Below, piece by piece: positions 53,128-62,354 of a stretch of DNA of 64,000 bases; the stretch's first letter is position 1; each line of letters begins with the position of its first letter. The DNA is from Martinezella rhizogenes (GTDB lineage Bacteria; Pseudomonadota; Alphaproteobacteria; Rhizobiales; Rhizobiaceae): NCBI GenBank assembly GCA_013322215.1, contig JAAMEZ010000047.1, forward strand, positions 186,001-250,000, read 5' to 3'. A program made the translations under genes and the position numbers. Under the pieces are notes generated by a model. It was given only the letters and a program-made list of their open reading frames with translations. It searched no databases and was not told the DNA's origin.

Positions 53128-53580
53128 ATGGACATGACCGGCGAAGAACGGATCGCGGCGCCTAGAGATGCCGTCTGGGCCGCGCTCAACAATTCCGACA
53201 TCCTCAAGCAATGCATTCCCGGCTGCCAGAGCCTCGACTGGGTCTCCCCGACGGAGCTGACGGCAACCGTCAAGCTAAAGATCGGCCCGGTTTCCGCCTC
53301 CTTCAACGGCGAGGTCAAGCTGACCAACATCAATGCGCCGGAAAGCTATACGATCTCGGGCGAAGGAAAAGGCGGCATTGCCGGGTTTGCGAAGGGCGGA
53401 GCTGATGTCGTGCTGAAGGAAGACGGCAACGAGACGGTCCTGCAATATGAAGCGAAGGCGCAGGTCGGCGGCAAGATCGCGCAGCTGGGCTCGCGCCTGG
53501 TGGATTCGAGCGCCAAGAAGCTGGCACAACAGTTTTTCGCCGATTTCACCGCTGCCATCAACGGCCAGGCGAGCGCCTGA
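53128..53580 (+). CDS. CoxG/SRPBCC-family protein
   Basis: The 150-residue protein matches the CO dehydrogenase subunit G (CoxG) group of the SRPBCC fold: EERIAAPRDAVWAALNNSDI, CIPGCQSLDW and GKGGIAGFAKGGADV. CoxG proteins recruit CO dehydrogenase to the membrane, but no cox genes are here, so another ligand-binding role is likely. The ATG at 53128 is set by GGGAGG seven bases upstream. It is divergent from the methyltransferase genes. Confidence 0.88.
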   Translation: MDMTGEERIAAPRDAVWAALNNSDILKQCIPGCQSLDWVSPTELTATVKLKIGPVSASFNGEVKLTNINAPESYTISGEGKGGIAGFAKGGADVVLKEDGNETVLQYEAKAQVGGKIAQLGSRLVDSSAKKLAQQFFADFTAAINGQASA

Positions 53581-53616
53581 TTGTCAGGGCTCGATTTCGG
53601 CCCCATATAGTCGATC

Positions 53617-54075
53617 ATGACATCGACATTTGAGACTTGGGCCGTTCGGCCAGCGCGCGAACAGGACATGCAGCAGCTTGCGGAGATCTACCTCCGCGTC
53701 CGTCGCGAAACGTTCCTATGGGTCGAGCCCGGCCATTTCACGCTCGAAGATTTTGCCGCTCATACCAATGGCGAACGCCTGTTCGTCTGCGAGGACGAGC
53801 ACGGCGCAGTTGTCGGCTTTGCCGCAATCTGGGAGCCGGACGACTTCATCCATATGCTCTATATACTGCCGACCTTCCAAGGCCGCGGTGCCGGCAAGGC
53901 CCTGCTTGCCGGACTGCCTGAATGGCCTCAGCGCCGCTACCGGCTGAAATGCCTGGTCAAAAACATGCGCGCCATGGCGTTTTACAGGAGGCTCGGCTTC
54001 GAGATCATCGGCGATGGCGCGTCGCCAGAGGGCGATTATAAAGAGATGCGGCTCGCCGACCTCACGTCACTTTGA
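53617..54075 (+). CDS. GNAT-family N-acetyltransferase
   Basis: The 152-residue acetyltransferase has the acetyl-CoA loop LPTFQGRGAGKALL and the ending MRAMAFYRRLGFEIIGD, with FIHMLYILP on the preceding strand. The substrate is unknown. It may be in one unit with the CoxG-like gene 37 bases upstream. Its last nine bases overlap the end of the convergent LapA-like gene. Confidence 0.87.
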   Translation: MTSTFETWAVRPAREQDMQQLAEIYLRVRRETFLWVEPGHFTLEDFAAHTNGERLFVCEDEHGAVVGFAAIWEPDDFIHMLYILPTFQGRGAGKALLAGLPEWPQRRYRLKCLVKNMRAMAFYRRLGFEIIGDGASPEGDYKEMRLADLTSL

Positions 54076-54399
54076 CGGCAGCTGCCCGGCGATCTCTTCG
54101 GCGCGGGTGCGATGTTTGTCGGCTTCGGCCTGCCAGCGCACCGCTTCCCGCGACTGATTGCGGGCGCGCTTGCGATGCTTTCCTTGGGTGAACCAGGTGA
54201 CTGCCGCGCCGACGATCATGCCGAGGATCAGAGCGACGAACAGCAGCACGAAGAGCGGCGCATTCAGCGACAGCACCTGATCTTCCGGCCGGAACGGATT
54301 GAGGGCCAATGTCACGGATTGCCTGTTGGCGACGCAGAATATGATGAGGATGATGCCGAGCGGCAGCAATATCAACAGATTGACGATCTTCTTGGCCAT
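54067..54399 (-). CDS. LapA-domain (DUF1049) membrane protein
   Basis: The 110-residue protein has two membrane helices (about residues 5-23 and 45-68) with NRQSVTLALNPF between, then a charged coiled tail. This fits LapA/YciS, partner of LapB in control of LPS synthesis in enterics; lapB is not seen here, so the same role is only inferred. GGAG before the ATG at 54399 decides the start. It lies downstream of ihfB. Confidence 0.85.
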   Translation of the reverse strand: MAKKIVNLLILLPLGIILIIFCVANRQSVTLALNPFRPEDQVLSLNAPLFVLLFVALILGMIVGAAVTWFTQGKHRKRARNQSREAVRWQAEADKHRTRAEEIAGQLPSK

Positions 54400-54566
54400 T
54401 GCGCAGCTCCTTTGTCCGCAGCCATGGATGCCCTGCACCCAAGCCGCCTTCAGCCGCAGAATAGAAAAGAGGCGGCTGAATTCAAGTGCCACCGCGTCGC
54501 GGCACAATCATGTCCGACGACTATTTTCGTCGGAGCATTTGGGGAAACTCGGCCGGAATGGCCCGA

Positions 54567-54875
54567 TCAGTTGTCGTCTTCTTCGTCGTCGCCGGCGCCT
54601 GGATTCAGACGCTCGCGCAATTCCTTGCCCGTCTTGAAGAAGGGAACCCATTTTTCTTCGACGAAGACCGTATCGCCCGTGCGCGGATTGCGGCCAGAGC
54701 GCGAAGGCCGGTTCTTGACGGAAAAAGCGCCAAAGCCGCGAAGCTCAACCCGGTTTCCCGCGGCGAGCGCATCGGTGATCTCATCCAGGACTGCATTGAC
54801 GATATTTTCGACGTCGCGGTGATAGAGATGCGGGTTGCGGGCGGCAACAATCTGCACCAGTTCCGACTTGATCAC
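54567..54875 (-). CDS. ihfB: Integration host factor beta subunit
   Basis: IhfB pairs with IhfA to bend DNA at promoters, including sigma-54-dependent ones such as those served by rpoN in this window. The 102-residue protein has the HU/IHF signature GFGAFSVKNRPSRSGRNPRTG and the acidic tail typical of rhizobia. The start codon is GTG at 54875, with AAGGGG five bases before it, which decides the start. sppA lies 26 bases upstream on the same strand. Confidence 0.96.
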   Translation of the reverse strand: MIKSELVQIVAARNPHLYHRDVENIVNAVLDEITDALAAGNRVELRGFGAFSVKNRPSRSGRNPRTGDTVFVEEKWVPFFKTGKELRERLNPGAGDDEEDDN

Positions 54876-54901
54876 AGCTATCCCCTTAAATCATTGATTT
54901 A

Positions 54902-55858
54902 TCAATTGGCTGCACCCTGCCAAACAGAAAGCAGGCCGTCAAGAAACAACTTATCGGTCATGATTTTCTGGAGACTCTCTCCTTTGATAAAATCATCATA
55001 ACCGAGACGATTTAGCAACCAGGAAGCGGCCCCCGGCCAAAAGAAGGACGAAGTTTTGTCTTCCCGCTTCCAATCGACGATCGGCAGGTCCTTCTTGACC
55101 TTGCGCGTTTCGAGATAGGCTAGAATTTCGTCCTCGCCGCCGAGCGTGTCGATCAGCTTGTTCTGCAGCGCCTGACGGCCGGTGAAGATGCTGCCGTCGG
55201 CAAGTTTCAGCACCTCGTCGCGCGGCAATTTGCGGCGATCGGCCACCAGATCCACGAACCAGGCGTAACTGTCCATGACCATATTGCGGATCATGTTCTT
55301 GGCGTCTTCGCTCGCCGGATGGAACGGCGAGGGTTCGGCCTTCAAGGGCGCCGACTTGATCTCGTCCAGCGAAACGCCGACCTTGTCGAGCAGGTCCTTG
55401 ACCTGCGGATACTGGAAGATGACGCCGATCGACCCGGTGATCGAGGTATCGCCCGCAACGATATCGTCGCCAGCCGTCGCGATCATGTAGCCGGCCGAGG
55501 CTGCGACGGTGCGGATGTCCGATACGACCGGCTTCTTGGCGGCGACGGCGCGGATCGCCTTGAAGATGCGTTCGCCGCCATAAGTGGTGCCGCCGGTCGA
55601 CGAGATCGAGACGATCAGCGCCTTGACCTGGTCGTTGTCGCGGATCTTCTTCAGACGCTCAAGGAGCTCGGGATCATCCTGAATAAGCCCGGAGATGATG
55701 ACGCGGGCGATTTGCGGACCGCGCGTATCCGGCAGGTCGGCGGAAACAAAGCGGTAAAGCGCGAAACCCAGTGCCACGAGGAGCAAAACGGCAACAATGC
55801 GCCAGAAACCAAGTTTGCGGCGCAATTGTCGCCGATCCGCGATTGCAGAACTGTCCAT
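54902..55858 (-). CDS. sppA: Signal peptide peptidase SppA (short form)
   Basis: SppA degrades cleaved signal peptides in the inner membrane. The 318-residue short form has one N-terminal membrane helix (about 20-40), the serine-protease core with SSTGGTTYGGERI, SAGYMIATAGD and the nucleophile region SITGSIGVIF, and the Lys-containing stretch ADGSIFTGRQAL. The ATG at 55858 follows a GTG; AAGG is close upstream. It is followed by ihfB, as in other Rhizobiales. Confidence 0.94.
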   Translation of the reverse strand: MDSSAIADRRQLRRKLGFWRIVAVLLLVALGFALYRFVSADLPDTRGPQIARVIISGLIQDDPELLERLKKIRDNDQVKALIVSISSTGGTTYGGERIFKAIRAVAAKKPVVSDIRTVAASAGYMIATAGDDIVAGDTSITGSIGVIFQYPQVKDLLDKVGVSLDEIKSAPLKAEPSPFHPASEDAKNMIRNMVMDSYAWFVDLVADRRKLPRDEVLKLADGSIFTGRQALQNKLIDTLGGEDEILAYLETRKVKKDLPIVDWKREDKTSSFFWPGAASWLLNRLGYDDFIKGESLQKIMTDKLFLDGLLSVWQGAAN

Positions 55859-56185
55859 CACGCCTTATTTCTCCCTGCAACAAATTGAAAGCGCCACAAA
55901 CCGGATGTATGACACCTTGAAACGGGCACAATCCTTAGAGAAAAGCGTTTCCCGTTTTCGATGTCGTCGGCGGGACGTCGCTCTGCTGGTTCATGAGATA
56001 GGACATCGCCTGACCTGATGAAACCGGCTTATGGCATATTTTTCTGCTAAAATTCGCCCACCGCAGAAAAAAATCCATATTGGCAAGCCAGTGCAATAAT
56101 GCGAAACGATCCGATAGGCTTTTTGGCACAGCCTCGCATAGCGTGAGAATACGGTTCTCCGGATCATAAAAGACGGACCTGTTGC
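55859..56185. other. Intergenic region between sppA and lptC
   Basis: This 327-base divergent region holds no convincing gene; a 91-codon minus-strand frame (55991-56266) overlaps the lptC start and lacks a ribosome site. It contains an inverted repeat, TTTTTCTGC (56039-56047) with GCAGAAAAA (56063-56071). Promoters for sppA and lptC must lie here but none is clear. Confidence 0.6.
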
Positions 56186-56872
56186 ATGCTCAATACGATC
56201 GAGCCCCCCGGCGAGGCAATCCGCTCGATGCCGGAACGGAACGCGTATAAGGACGCGATCTTCCACTCTAGCCGCGTCAAGCGGCTCAAGGTGTTGCTGC
56301 CGCTCGCCGCTCTCATCGTCTCGCTCATCTTCATTGCGGTCTCGGTCATCCGCGCCTATCTGCCGGCCGATATCCAGATCGAGGGCGCCAGGATCGAGGA
56401 CGGCAAGGTCGTTATGGAACGTCCTGCCATTGCCGGCCGCAACAAGGACGGCATCAATTATTCGCTGCTCGCCGAAAAGGCACTGCAGGATATCAAGAAC
56501 CCGAACATGATCACGCTAAAGACCATCAAGGCCTCGATGCCGGTCAATACCGAGGTGATCGCCCATGTGACGGCCCAGAGCGCGGATTTCGATCGCCAGG
56601 CCGACACGCTGAAGCTGACCGAGCCGTTCACCGTCATTATGGACAACGGCCTGCGCGCCGAATTCAAGACCGCGTTCCTGGATGTGAAGAAGGGCGACCT
56701 TTCGAGCCAGGACGAGGTTGCTATCACCCGCGGTGGCATGTCGGTTGTTGCGCGTTCGCTCAAGATGACGGATAAGGGAAGCGTAATCGAATTCGACGGG
56801 CAGGTTCGGATGAACATCGAACCTGCCGCTCTCCATAATTCAGATAGCCAACAGAAGCCGGGCGGTTCATGA
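56186..56872 (+). CDS. lptC: LPS export protein LptC
   Basis: LptC is the single-pass inner-membrane protein that passes LPS from LptBFG to LptA. The 228-residue protein has a membrane helix near residues 35-58 (VLLPLAALIVSLIFIAVSVI) and a periplasmic beta-jellyroll. It is longer than E. coli LptC (191), as usual in alphaproteobacteria. It overlaps lptA by four bases (ATGA). Confidence 0.92.
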   Translation: MLNTIEPPGEAIRSMPERNAYKDAIFHSSRVKRLKVLLPLAALIVSLIFIAVSVIRAYLPADIQIEGARIEDGKVVMERPAIAGRNKDGINYSLLAEKALQDIKNPNMITLKTIKASMPVNTEVIAHVTAQSADFDRQADTLKLTEPFTVIMDNGLRAEFKTAFLDVKKGDLSSQDEVAITRGGMSVVARSLKMTDKGSVIEFDGQVRMNIEPAALHNSDSQQKPGGS

Positions 56873-57531
56873 TAAAGTATTGGCCTAATTCAATTTTCAA
56901 TTCCGGCTTGCGCAAGGCCGGCCTTCTCTGTGCTTTTGGCGCAGTTGCTTTCTTTGCCGCCGCTAATGCCGGTGCGCAGTCGACGACCAGCTCGATGCCG
57001 GGTCTTGCTCTCTCCAAGGATCAGCCGATCCAGATCGAAAGCGACAAGCTCGAGATCCATGACCAGGAGAGCCAGGCCGTCTTTACCGGCAACGTCAAGG
57101 TGGTCCAGGGCACCACGACCATGCAGGCCGGCAAGATGACGGTCTTCTACAAGAAGAAGCAACCGGGCGATGCAAATGCCAAGCCGGCGGAAGAAAATCC
57201 CGTTGCCAAGGCCGCCAAGGAGCAGAACCAGTCCCTCGTTTCCGGCGATGCCAACATCGACCACATCCTGGTCACCGACAAGGTCTACCTCGTTTCCGGC
57301 ACGCAGACGGCGACGGCGGAGGACGGTTCCTTCGACATGGCCAACCAGCTTGCGATTCTCAAGGGCAAGAAAGTGGTTTTGACCGACGGACCGAACGTTT
57401 TCACCGGCTGCCAGCTCACCGTGCATATGGCAACGGGCGAAGCGCAGCTGGATTCCTGTGGCGGCCGCGTCCAGATTCAGCTCGATCCGAAGTCGCAGCA
57501 AGTGCAGCAACAACAACAAAAGAAAAACTGA
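56869..57531 (+). CDS. lptA: LPS transport periplasmic protein LptA
   Basis: LptA forms the periplasmic bridge for LPS. The 220-residue protein has a signal peptide cleaved near ANAGAQS, the OstA domain opening QPIQIESDKLEI and the motif FTGNVKVVQG, and ends in a Gln-rich tail (QQVQQQQQKKN). It lies between lptC and lptB in one operon. Confidence 0.94.
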   Translation: MIKYWPNSIFNSGLRKAGLLCAFGAVAFFAAANAGAQSTTSSMPGLALSKDQPIQIESDKLEIHDQESQAVFTGNVKVVQGTTTMQAGKMTVFYKKKQPGDANAKPAEENPVAKAAKEQNQSLVSGDANIDHILVTDKVYLVSGTQTATAEDGSFDMANQLAILKGKKVVLTDGPNVFTGCQLTVHMATGEAQLDSCGGRVQIQLDPKSQQVQQQQQKKN

Positions 57532-57544
57532 TACCGGCCCCCTC

Positions 57545-58357
57545 GTGACGACATCGACAACCTCCACCTTGCCCGGCGTGCCCGGGCCGTCTTCCGCGGC
57601 ATCCAGCGCACCGGCCGCGGACAAAGCGCGCTATAAGGGTACGCTGATCGCCCGTGGCCTCACCAAGACTTACGGCAGGCGCCGCGTCGTCAATGGCGTC
57701 TCGCTGGTGGTGCGCCGCGGCGAGGCAGTCGGACTGCTCGGGCCGAACGGCGCCGGCAAGACGACCTGCTTCTACATGATCACCGGACTGGTGCCGGTCG
57801 ACGAGGGCACGATCGAGATCGACGGCAACAATGTTACCTCGATGCCGATGTATCGCCGCGCACGGCTTGGTGTCGGCTATCTGCCGCAGGAAGCCTCGAT
57901 TTTCCGCGGCCTGACCGTGGAAGAAAACATCCGCGCCGTGCTCGAGGTCCATGAAAGGGACAAGACGAAACGGGAGCGCAAGATCGACGAATTGCTGGAA
58001 GAGTTCCACATTCGCAATCTGCGTAGCGTGCCGGCGATCGCACTTTCGGGCGGCGAACGGCGCCGCCTTGAAATCGCTCGCGCACTGGCGACCGACCCGA
58101 CCTTCATGCTGCTTGACGAGCCTTTCGCCGGCGTCGACCCGATTTCGGTCGCCGACATTCAGAACCTCGTGCATCACCTGACGGCACGAGGCATCGGCGT
58201 GTTGATCACGGACCACAATGTCCGCGAGACGCTCGGCCTGATCGACCGCGCCTATATCATCCATGCAGGTGAAGTGCTGACCCACGGCCGGGCGAACGAT
58301 ATCGTCAGCAATCCTGAAGTACGCAAGCTGTATCTGGGTGACAATTTCAGCCTCTGA
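57545..58357 (+). CDS. lptB: LPS export ABC transporter ATPase LptB
   Basis: LptB powers LPS extraction from the inner membrane. The ABC domain shows Walker A LLGPNGAGKTTCFYM, the signature LSGGERRRLEIARAL, Walker B FMLLDEPFAGVDP and the switch HNVRE. The GTG at 57545 gives 270 residues and avoids overlap with lptA; a frame from GTG 57458 would overlap lptA by 74 bases. No strong ribosome site marks either, so the start is uncertain. A Ser/Thr/Pro-rich N-terminus precedes the ATPase domain. Confidence 0.95.
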   Translation: MTTSTTSTLPGVPGPSSAASSAPAADKARYKGTLIARGLTKTYGRRRVVNGVSLVVRRGEAVGLLGPNGAGKTTCFYMITGLVPVDEGTIEIDGNNVTSMPMYRRARLGVGYLPQEASIFRGLTVEENIRAVLEVHERDKTKRERKIDELLEEFHIRNLRSVPAIALSGGERRRLEIARALATDPTFMLLDEPFAGVDPISVADIQNLVHHLTARGIGVLITDHNVRETLGLIDRAYIIHAGEVLTHGRANDIVSNPEVRKLYLGDNFSL

Positions 58358-58378
58358 TAGGCTGAAATTCCATCCTCT

Positions 58379-58400
58379 CATCCGCCAATATTAGCGGATG
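58379..58400. repeat. Hairpin between lptB and rpoN
   Basis: CATCCGC (58379-58385) pairs with GCGGATG (58394-58400) around an A/T-rich loop. No T-run follows, so partial termination or RNA processing between lptB and rpoN is possible. Confidence 0.4.
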
Positions 58401-58552
58401 CTACCGCGTGCCGGAAATTTACTTCGGCATCACAGTTCCGCTTGACCAAATCCAATAAAAAAGCAATTTTTGGGCCAGTTGGAATTTCGCGAGAATTTTA
58501 GTGACAAAAGGCGCGGATTCCCGAGGAGTTCAAGGGGAGTCCCGCGTCCGCC

Positions 58553-60112
58553 ATGGCATTATCGGCCAATCTTTTCCTGCGCCAAAGCCAGAGCCTGGTG
58601 ATGACACCGCAACTGATGCAATCCATCCAGTTGCTGCAGATGACCCATTTCGAGCTCACTCAATTCATCGCGCAGGAAGTCGAGAAGAATCCGCTGCTGG
58701 AATTTGCGTCAAATGACGAGGATATAGGCAGCGGCGGTGATCGCGAAACCAAGGACGAACGCTTCGAGACCATGGAAGAAGCCCATGGTGACGATGGCTC
58801 CGAACGCAATGCTGGCGACCTTGCGAGCGACTGGTACGAGAGTGACAATACCGGCAATGCCAACCGGCTGAGCGATGAACTCGACACCAATTTCGGCGAC
58901 GTCTTTCCCGATGACGGCAGCCCGCAGCGCGCCGATGCGCCGGAACTGCTCAGCCAGTGGAAATCCATGCCCGGCGGCGAGGCCGGCGAAAGCTACGATC
59001 TGGACGATTTCGTTGCCGGCCAGGTGTCGCTGCGCGATCATCTCAACGAACAGATCCCCTTTTCTCTTCCCGTGATCGGTGACCGGCTGATCGCCCAGCA
59101 TCTCGTCGATCAGCTCGACGACGCCGGCTACCTGCGCGCCGAGCTTAGCGAGACGGCCGAGCGCCTCGGGGCATCACTTGCCGACGTGGAGCGCGTGCTG
59201 GAAGCACTGCAGCAGCTCGATCCGCCTGGCGTCTTTGCACGCTCTCTCGGCGAATGCCTAGCGATTCAGCTTCGGCAGAAGGATCGCTTCGATCCCGCCA
59301 TGGAGCGGCTGATCGAAAATCTCGAGCTGCTTGCCCGGCGCGATTTTGCGGCGCTGAAGCGGCTCTGTGGCGTCGACGAGGAAGACCTGCTCGACATGAT
59401 GGCCGAGATTCGCCAGCTCAACCCCAAGCCCGGCAGCGGTTTCGAGACCGACATATCGGAGGCCATCATGCCCGATATCGTCGTGCGCCCTTCCGCAGAC
59501 GGGAGCTGGCTGGTGGAGCTCAATCCTGATGCGTTGCCGCGGGTGCTGGTGAGCCAGTCCTATTTCGCCTCCGTCTCCAAGACCAGCCAGGATCATGCCT
59601 TCCTGTCCGAATGCCTGCAGAACGCCAATTGGCTGACCCGCAGCCTGGACCAGCGCGCCAAGACGATCATGAAGGTGGCAAGCGAGATCGTGCGGCAGCA
59701 GGACGCATTCCTGCTGCATGGCGTCGACCATCTGCGGCCGCTCAACCTGAAAACCGTGGCGGATGCGATCAAGATGCATGAGTCGACCGTCAGCCGCGTG
59801 ACCTCGAATAAATACATGCTGACGCCGCGCGGGCTGTTCGAGCTCAAATATTTCTTCACGGTTTCGATTGGTGCCGTCGAGGGCGGAGACAGCCATTCCG
59901 CCGAAGCCGTGCGCCACAAGATCCGTCTGCTGATCTCGAACGAGAGCCCGGATGCGGTTCTGTCCGACGACGATATCGTCGATACGCTGAAGAAGGGCGG
60001 GATAGAGCTTGCTCGCCGCACGGTTGCAAAATACCGTGAAGCCATGAACATCCCCTCCTCCGTGCAACGACGCCGGGAGAAGCGGGCTCTGGCCAAAGTT
60101 TCTGGTTTCTGA
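58553..60112 (+). CDS. rpoN: RNA polymerase sigma-54 factor
   Basis: RpoN directs transcription of nitrogen-fixation, nitrogen-assimilation and other genes. The 519-residue protein begins with the Gln-rich activator-interaction region (QSLVMTPQLMQSIQLLQM), has an acidic region II, a core-binding domain, and ends with the DNA-binding region and the RpoN box ARRTVAKYRE (487-496). GGGGAG lies 13 bases before the ATG. The lptB-rpoN-hpf-ptsN order is conserved in proteobacteria. Confidence 0.98.
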   Translation: MALSANLFLRQSQSLVMTPQLMQSIQLLQMTHFELTQFIAQEVEKNPLLEFASNDEDIGSGGDRETKDERFETMEEAHGDDGSERNAGDLASDWYESDNTGNANRLSDELDTNFGDVFPDDGSPQRADAPELLSQWKSMPGGEAGESYDLDDFVAGQVSLRDHLNEQIPFSLPVIGDRLIAQHLVDQLDDAGYLRAELSETAERLGASLADVERVLEALQQLDPPGVFARSLGECLAIQLRQKDRFDPAMERLIENLELLARRDFAALKRLCGVDEEDLLDMMAEIRQLNPKPGSGFETDISEAIMPDIVVRPSADGSWLVELNPDALPRVLVSQSYFASVSKTSQDHAFLSECLQNANWLTRSLDQRAKTIMKVASEIVRQQDAFLLHGVDHLRPLNLKTVADAIKMHESTVSRVTSNKYMLTPRGLFELKYFFTVSIGAVEGGDSHSAEAVRHKIRLLISNESPDAVLSDDDIVDTLKKGGIELARRTVAKYREAMNIPSSVQRRREKRALAKVSGF

Positions 60113-60362
60113 CAGCGGACAGACATCAACCTCAGGCTGCCGAACTCCTAACAGTCGGTTAAGACGCAGTTGACTTTCGCATGAGGCAGGGCTAGAAGCC
60201 CGCCGCAATCGCTGCAGGACAGCACGACCATGAAACTTATCCCCACCATCCAAAAGGCGGTCGATATACGCAATTTGCCTTTGACTGCGTGAAGTGCTTG
60301 GATGAGCTTGAGGCTTGGCGTAAACTGATACGCGCAATAACCACTACAAGAAGGGAAACTCC
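60113..60362. other. Intergenic region before hpf
   Basis: This 250-base gap holds no gene with a ribosome site and no repeat that I recognise. A promoter for hpf is expected. I found no TGGCAC-N5-TTGC sigma-54 site in it. Confidence 0.5.
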
Positions 60363-60938
60363 ATGAGTGTGCGTGTCTCCGGTAAACATATGGAAATTGG
60401 TGACTCCTTCCGCCAGCGGATAGAAGACCAGATCGGTATGGCCGTGACCAAATACTTCGACGGGGGGTATTCAGGTCAGGTAACTGTACACAAGTCCAGT
60501 TCGCGCTTCGCGGCCGATTGCAAGCTTCATCTCGATAGCGGCGTGGTATTGCATGCTGCCGGCGAAGCCATGGACCCGCAGCTTGCTTTCGATGCAGCGT
60601 CCGAGCGCATCGAAAAGCGTCTGCGCCGCTACAAACGCAAACTCAAGGACCATCAGGCCGGCAACCATGTGAACGGGCAGGCGGAAGTCGCCTATACCGT
60701 CATGGACGGCGTTCCGGATGACGACGAGGAAATTCCTGCCGATTTCGCGCCGGCGATCGTCGCCGAAAGCACGAAGCAATTGAAGACCATGTCGGTCGCG
60801 ACTGCCGTGATGGCACTCGACATGACCGACGAGCCGTTGCTGCTCTTCCGCAGCCCCGGCAACGAACACTTGAACATCGTCTACCGCCGTCAGGACGGTA
60901 ACATTGGCTGGATCGACGCAGCCAATATCAAAGGCTGA
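60363..60938 (+). CDS. hpf: Ribosome hibernation promoting factor (long form)
   Basis: The 191-residue protein has an N-terminal HPF/RaiA domain (residues about 1-105: VRVSGKHMEIGDSFRQRIED and ASERIEKRLRRYKRKLKDHQ) and a C-terminal dimerisation domain (about 130-191: MTDEPLLLFRSPGNEHLNIVYRRQDG, one run from residue 159). This long form causes 100S ribosome dimers in stationary phase. AAGGG before the ATG. The rpoN-hpf-ptsN arrangement is conserved. Confidence 0.94.
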   Translation: MSVRVSGKHMEIGDSFRQRIEDQIGMAVTKYFDGGYSGQVTVHKSSSRFAADCKLHLDSGVVLHAAGEAMDPQLAFDAASERIEKRLRRYKRKLKDHQAGNHVNGQAEVAYTVMDGVPDDDEEIPADFAPAIVAESTKQLKTMSVATAVMALDMTDEPLLLFRSPGNEHLNIVYRRQDGNIGWIDAANIKG

Positions 60939-61027
60939 GAATAGAAGATAAGCGGCGGCTGCGCATCATCGCAGCTGGCCGCCGCTTGCCCGTCATCGGC
61001 TCTCGGCGCTACGCAAGGATAAAGAGA

Positions 61028-61492
61028 ATGGCATTGGCAGATTTGCTACAGCAAGATGCGATCATCCCCGCCTTGAAGGCAAATTCCAAAAAACAACTGC
61101 TTCAGGAGTTGGCCGCCAAAGCCTCCAAGCTGACCGGATTGCCCGAACGTGAAATCTTCGACGTCGTGTTGCAGCGTGAGCGCCTGGGCTCCACCGGCGT
61201 CGGTAATGGCATCGCCATTCCGCACGGCAAGCTTGCCAGCATCAAGTCCATCGCCGGCATTTTCGCGCGCCTTGAAGCGCCTGTCGATTTCGAGGCGCTG
61301 GACGACCAGCCCGTCGATCTCGTCTTCCTGTTGCTCGCGCCCGAAGGCGCAGGCGCAGACCACCTGAAGGCACTCTCCCGCATCGCCCGCGTTTTGCGAG
61401 ACCAGGATCTGGTCGCGAAGCTGCGCGCCACCGATTCCGCCTCCGCCATTTACGCATTCCTCAACGAAGAACAGGCATCGAACGCTGCCTAA
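61028..61492 (+). CDS. ptsN: PTS-Ntr IIA component
   Basis: PtsN (EIIA-Ntr) is the terminal phospho-acceptor of the nitrogen PTS and regulates potassium, nitrogen and carbon functions. The 154-residue protein has the phosphorylated histidine in GIAIPHGKL (His66) and LVFLLLAPEGAGADHLKALS. AAGGATAAAGAGA precedes the ATG at 61028; an upstream frame from 60986 is unlikely. A strong terminator ends the unit. Confidence 0.96.
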   Translation: MALADLLQQDAIIPALKANSKKQLLQELAAKASKLTGLPEREIFDVVLQRERLGSTGVGNGIAIPHGKLASIKSIAGIFARLEAPVDFEALDDQPVDLVFLLLAPEGAGADHLKALSRIARVLRDQDLVAKLRATDSASAIYAFLNEEQASNAA

Positions 61493-61500
61493 AGCCCGTC

Positions 61501-61543
61501 GGTATCGCAAGACCGCTGCACACGTTTGCGCGACATGCTTTGA
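61501..61543. repeat. Intergenic repeat family B, copy 2
   Basis: GACCGCTGCACACG and GCGACATGCTTTGA match the window start (1-48). It lies between ptsN and the terminator. Confidence 0.5.
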
Positions 61544-61589
61544 CCGATTGGCTTTGACGGATTGGATTGCATCGGACCAAGGCAAAAAT

Positions 61590-61630
61590 AAGAGCCGGAT
61601 GATCTGAAATCATCCGGCTCTTTTCTTTTA
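61590..61630. terminator. Strong bidirectional terminator
   Basis: AAGAGCCGGATGAT (61590-61603) pairs exactly with ATCATCCGGCTCTT (61609-61622), followed by TTCTTTT. An A-rich run precedes it, so it serves both ptsN and the convergent grpE. Confidence 0.95.
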
Positions 61631-61646
61631 CAGTGCCTGAAAAGGA

Positions 61647-62288
61647 TCAGGCGTCTTTTTCGTCCAGCGGGCTATTGGCGCCCTGCTCGGCATTTTCCAC
61701 GATCTTCGGGCCGCCCTTGGCAACACCGACCATGGCCGGGCGCAGAACACGATCGCCGATGGCGAAACCAGCCTGGACGACCTGAACGACCGTGTTGTTC
61801 GGCACCTCGGGATTGGGCACTTCGAACATGGCCTGGTGGAAATTGGGATCGAATTTCTGTCCAATTGGTTCGAGCTGGCGCACGCCATGGCGCTCGAGAG
61901 CCGACAGCATGGAACGCTCGGTCATCTCGACGCCTTCGATCAGCGTCTTCAGGCCGGCATCGGCGCCGGCGCGTGCTTCAGCCGGAATGGCATCCAGCGT
62001 CCGGCGCAGATTGTCCGCCACCGAGAGCATGTCGCGGGCAAAGCTCGCCACGGAATAGGACTTTGCATCCTTCACATCGCGCTCGGTGCGGCGACGGAGG
62101 TTGTCCATCTCTGCAGCGAGGCGAAGATAGCGATCGCGCAGTTCGCCGTTTTCGGCCTTCAGCAGCTCAACCGGATCTGGCTGAGACGGCTCGGCCGCAT
62201 CCACGGTTTCCGCTGCATCCTGCGCGAAATCCGCTGACGTGTCGGCCGCCGTGGCGTCAGGTCCGGTTTTTGTTGTTTCGTCGGTCAT
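61647..62288 (-). CDS. grpE: Nucleotide exchange factor GrpE
   Basis: GrpE releases ADP from DnaK. The 213-residue protein has an acidic N-terminus, a long coiled coil (LLKAENGELRDRYLRLAAEM), and the family signature LDAIPAEARAG to LEPIGQKFDPNFHQAMFEV. A sigma-32-type promoter is visible 38-66 bases upstream. It is separated from hrcA by an opposite-strand GFA-family gene. Confidence 0.96.
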   Translation of the reverse strand: MTDETTKTGPDATAADTSADFAQDAAETVDAAEPSQPDPVELLKAENGELRDRYLRLAAEMDNLRRRTERDVKDAKSYSVASFARDMLSVADNLRRTLDAIPAEARAGADAGLKTLIEGVEMTERSMLSALERHGVRQLEPIGQKFDPNFHQAMFEVPNPEVPNNTVVQVVQAGFAIGDRVLRPAMVGVAKGGPKIVENAEQGANSPLDEKDA

Positions 62289-62325
62289 GACGGTCTCCGA
62301 ATTGCTTGGTCTTTGGATGTGCCCG

Positions 62326-62354
62326 ATATCGAGGTTTGATCGGAAAAAATCAAG
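62326..62354 (-). promoter_or_regulatory. Probable RpoH (sigma-32)-type promoter of grpE
   Basis: On the minus strand CTTGATT (62354-62348) is followed after 14 bases by CTCGATAT (62333-62326), six of eight positions matching CCCCATnT. Its spacing equals that of the hsp20 promoter. Confidence 0.5.

Noticed and set aside
55991..56266. 91-codon minus-strand frame upstream of lptC
   Set aside because: It overlaps the lptC start, has no ribosome site, and shows no family resemblance.
60113..60362. Sigma-54 promoter before hpf
   Set aside because: No TGGCAC-N5-TTGC pattern with correct spacing is present.
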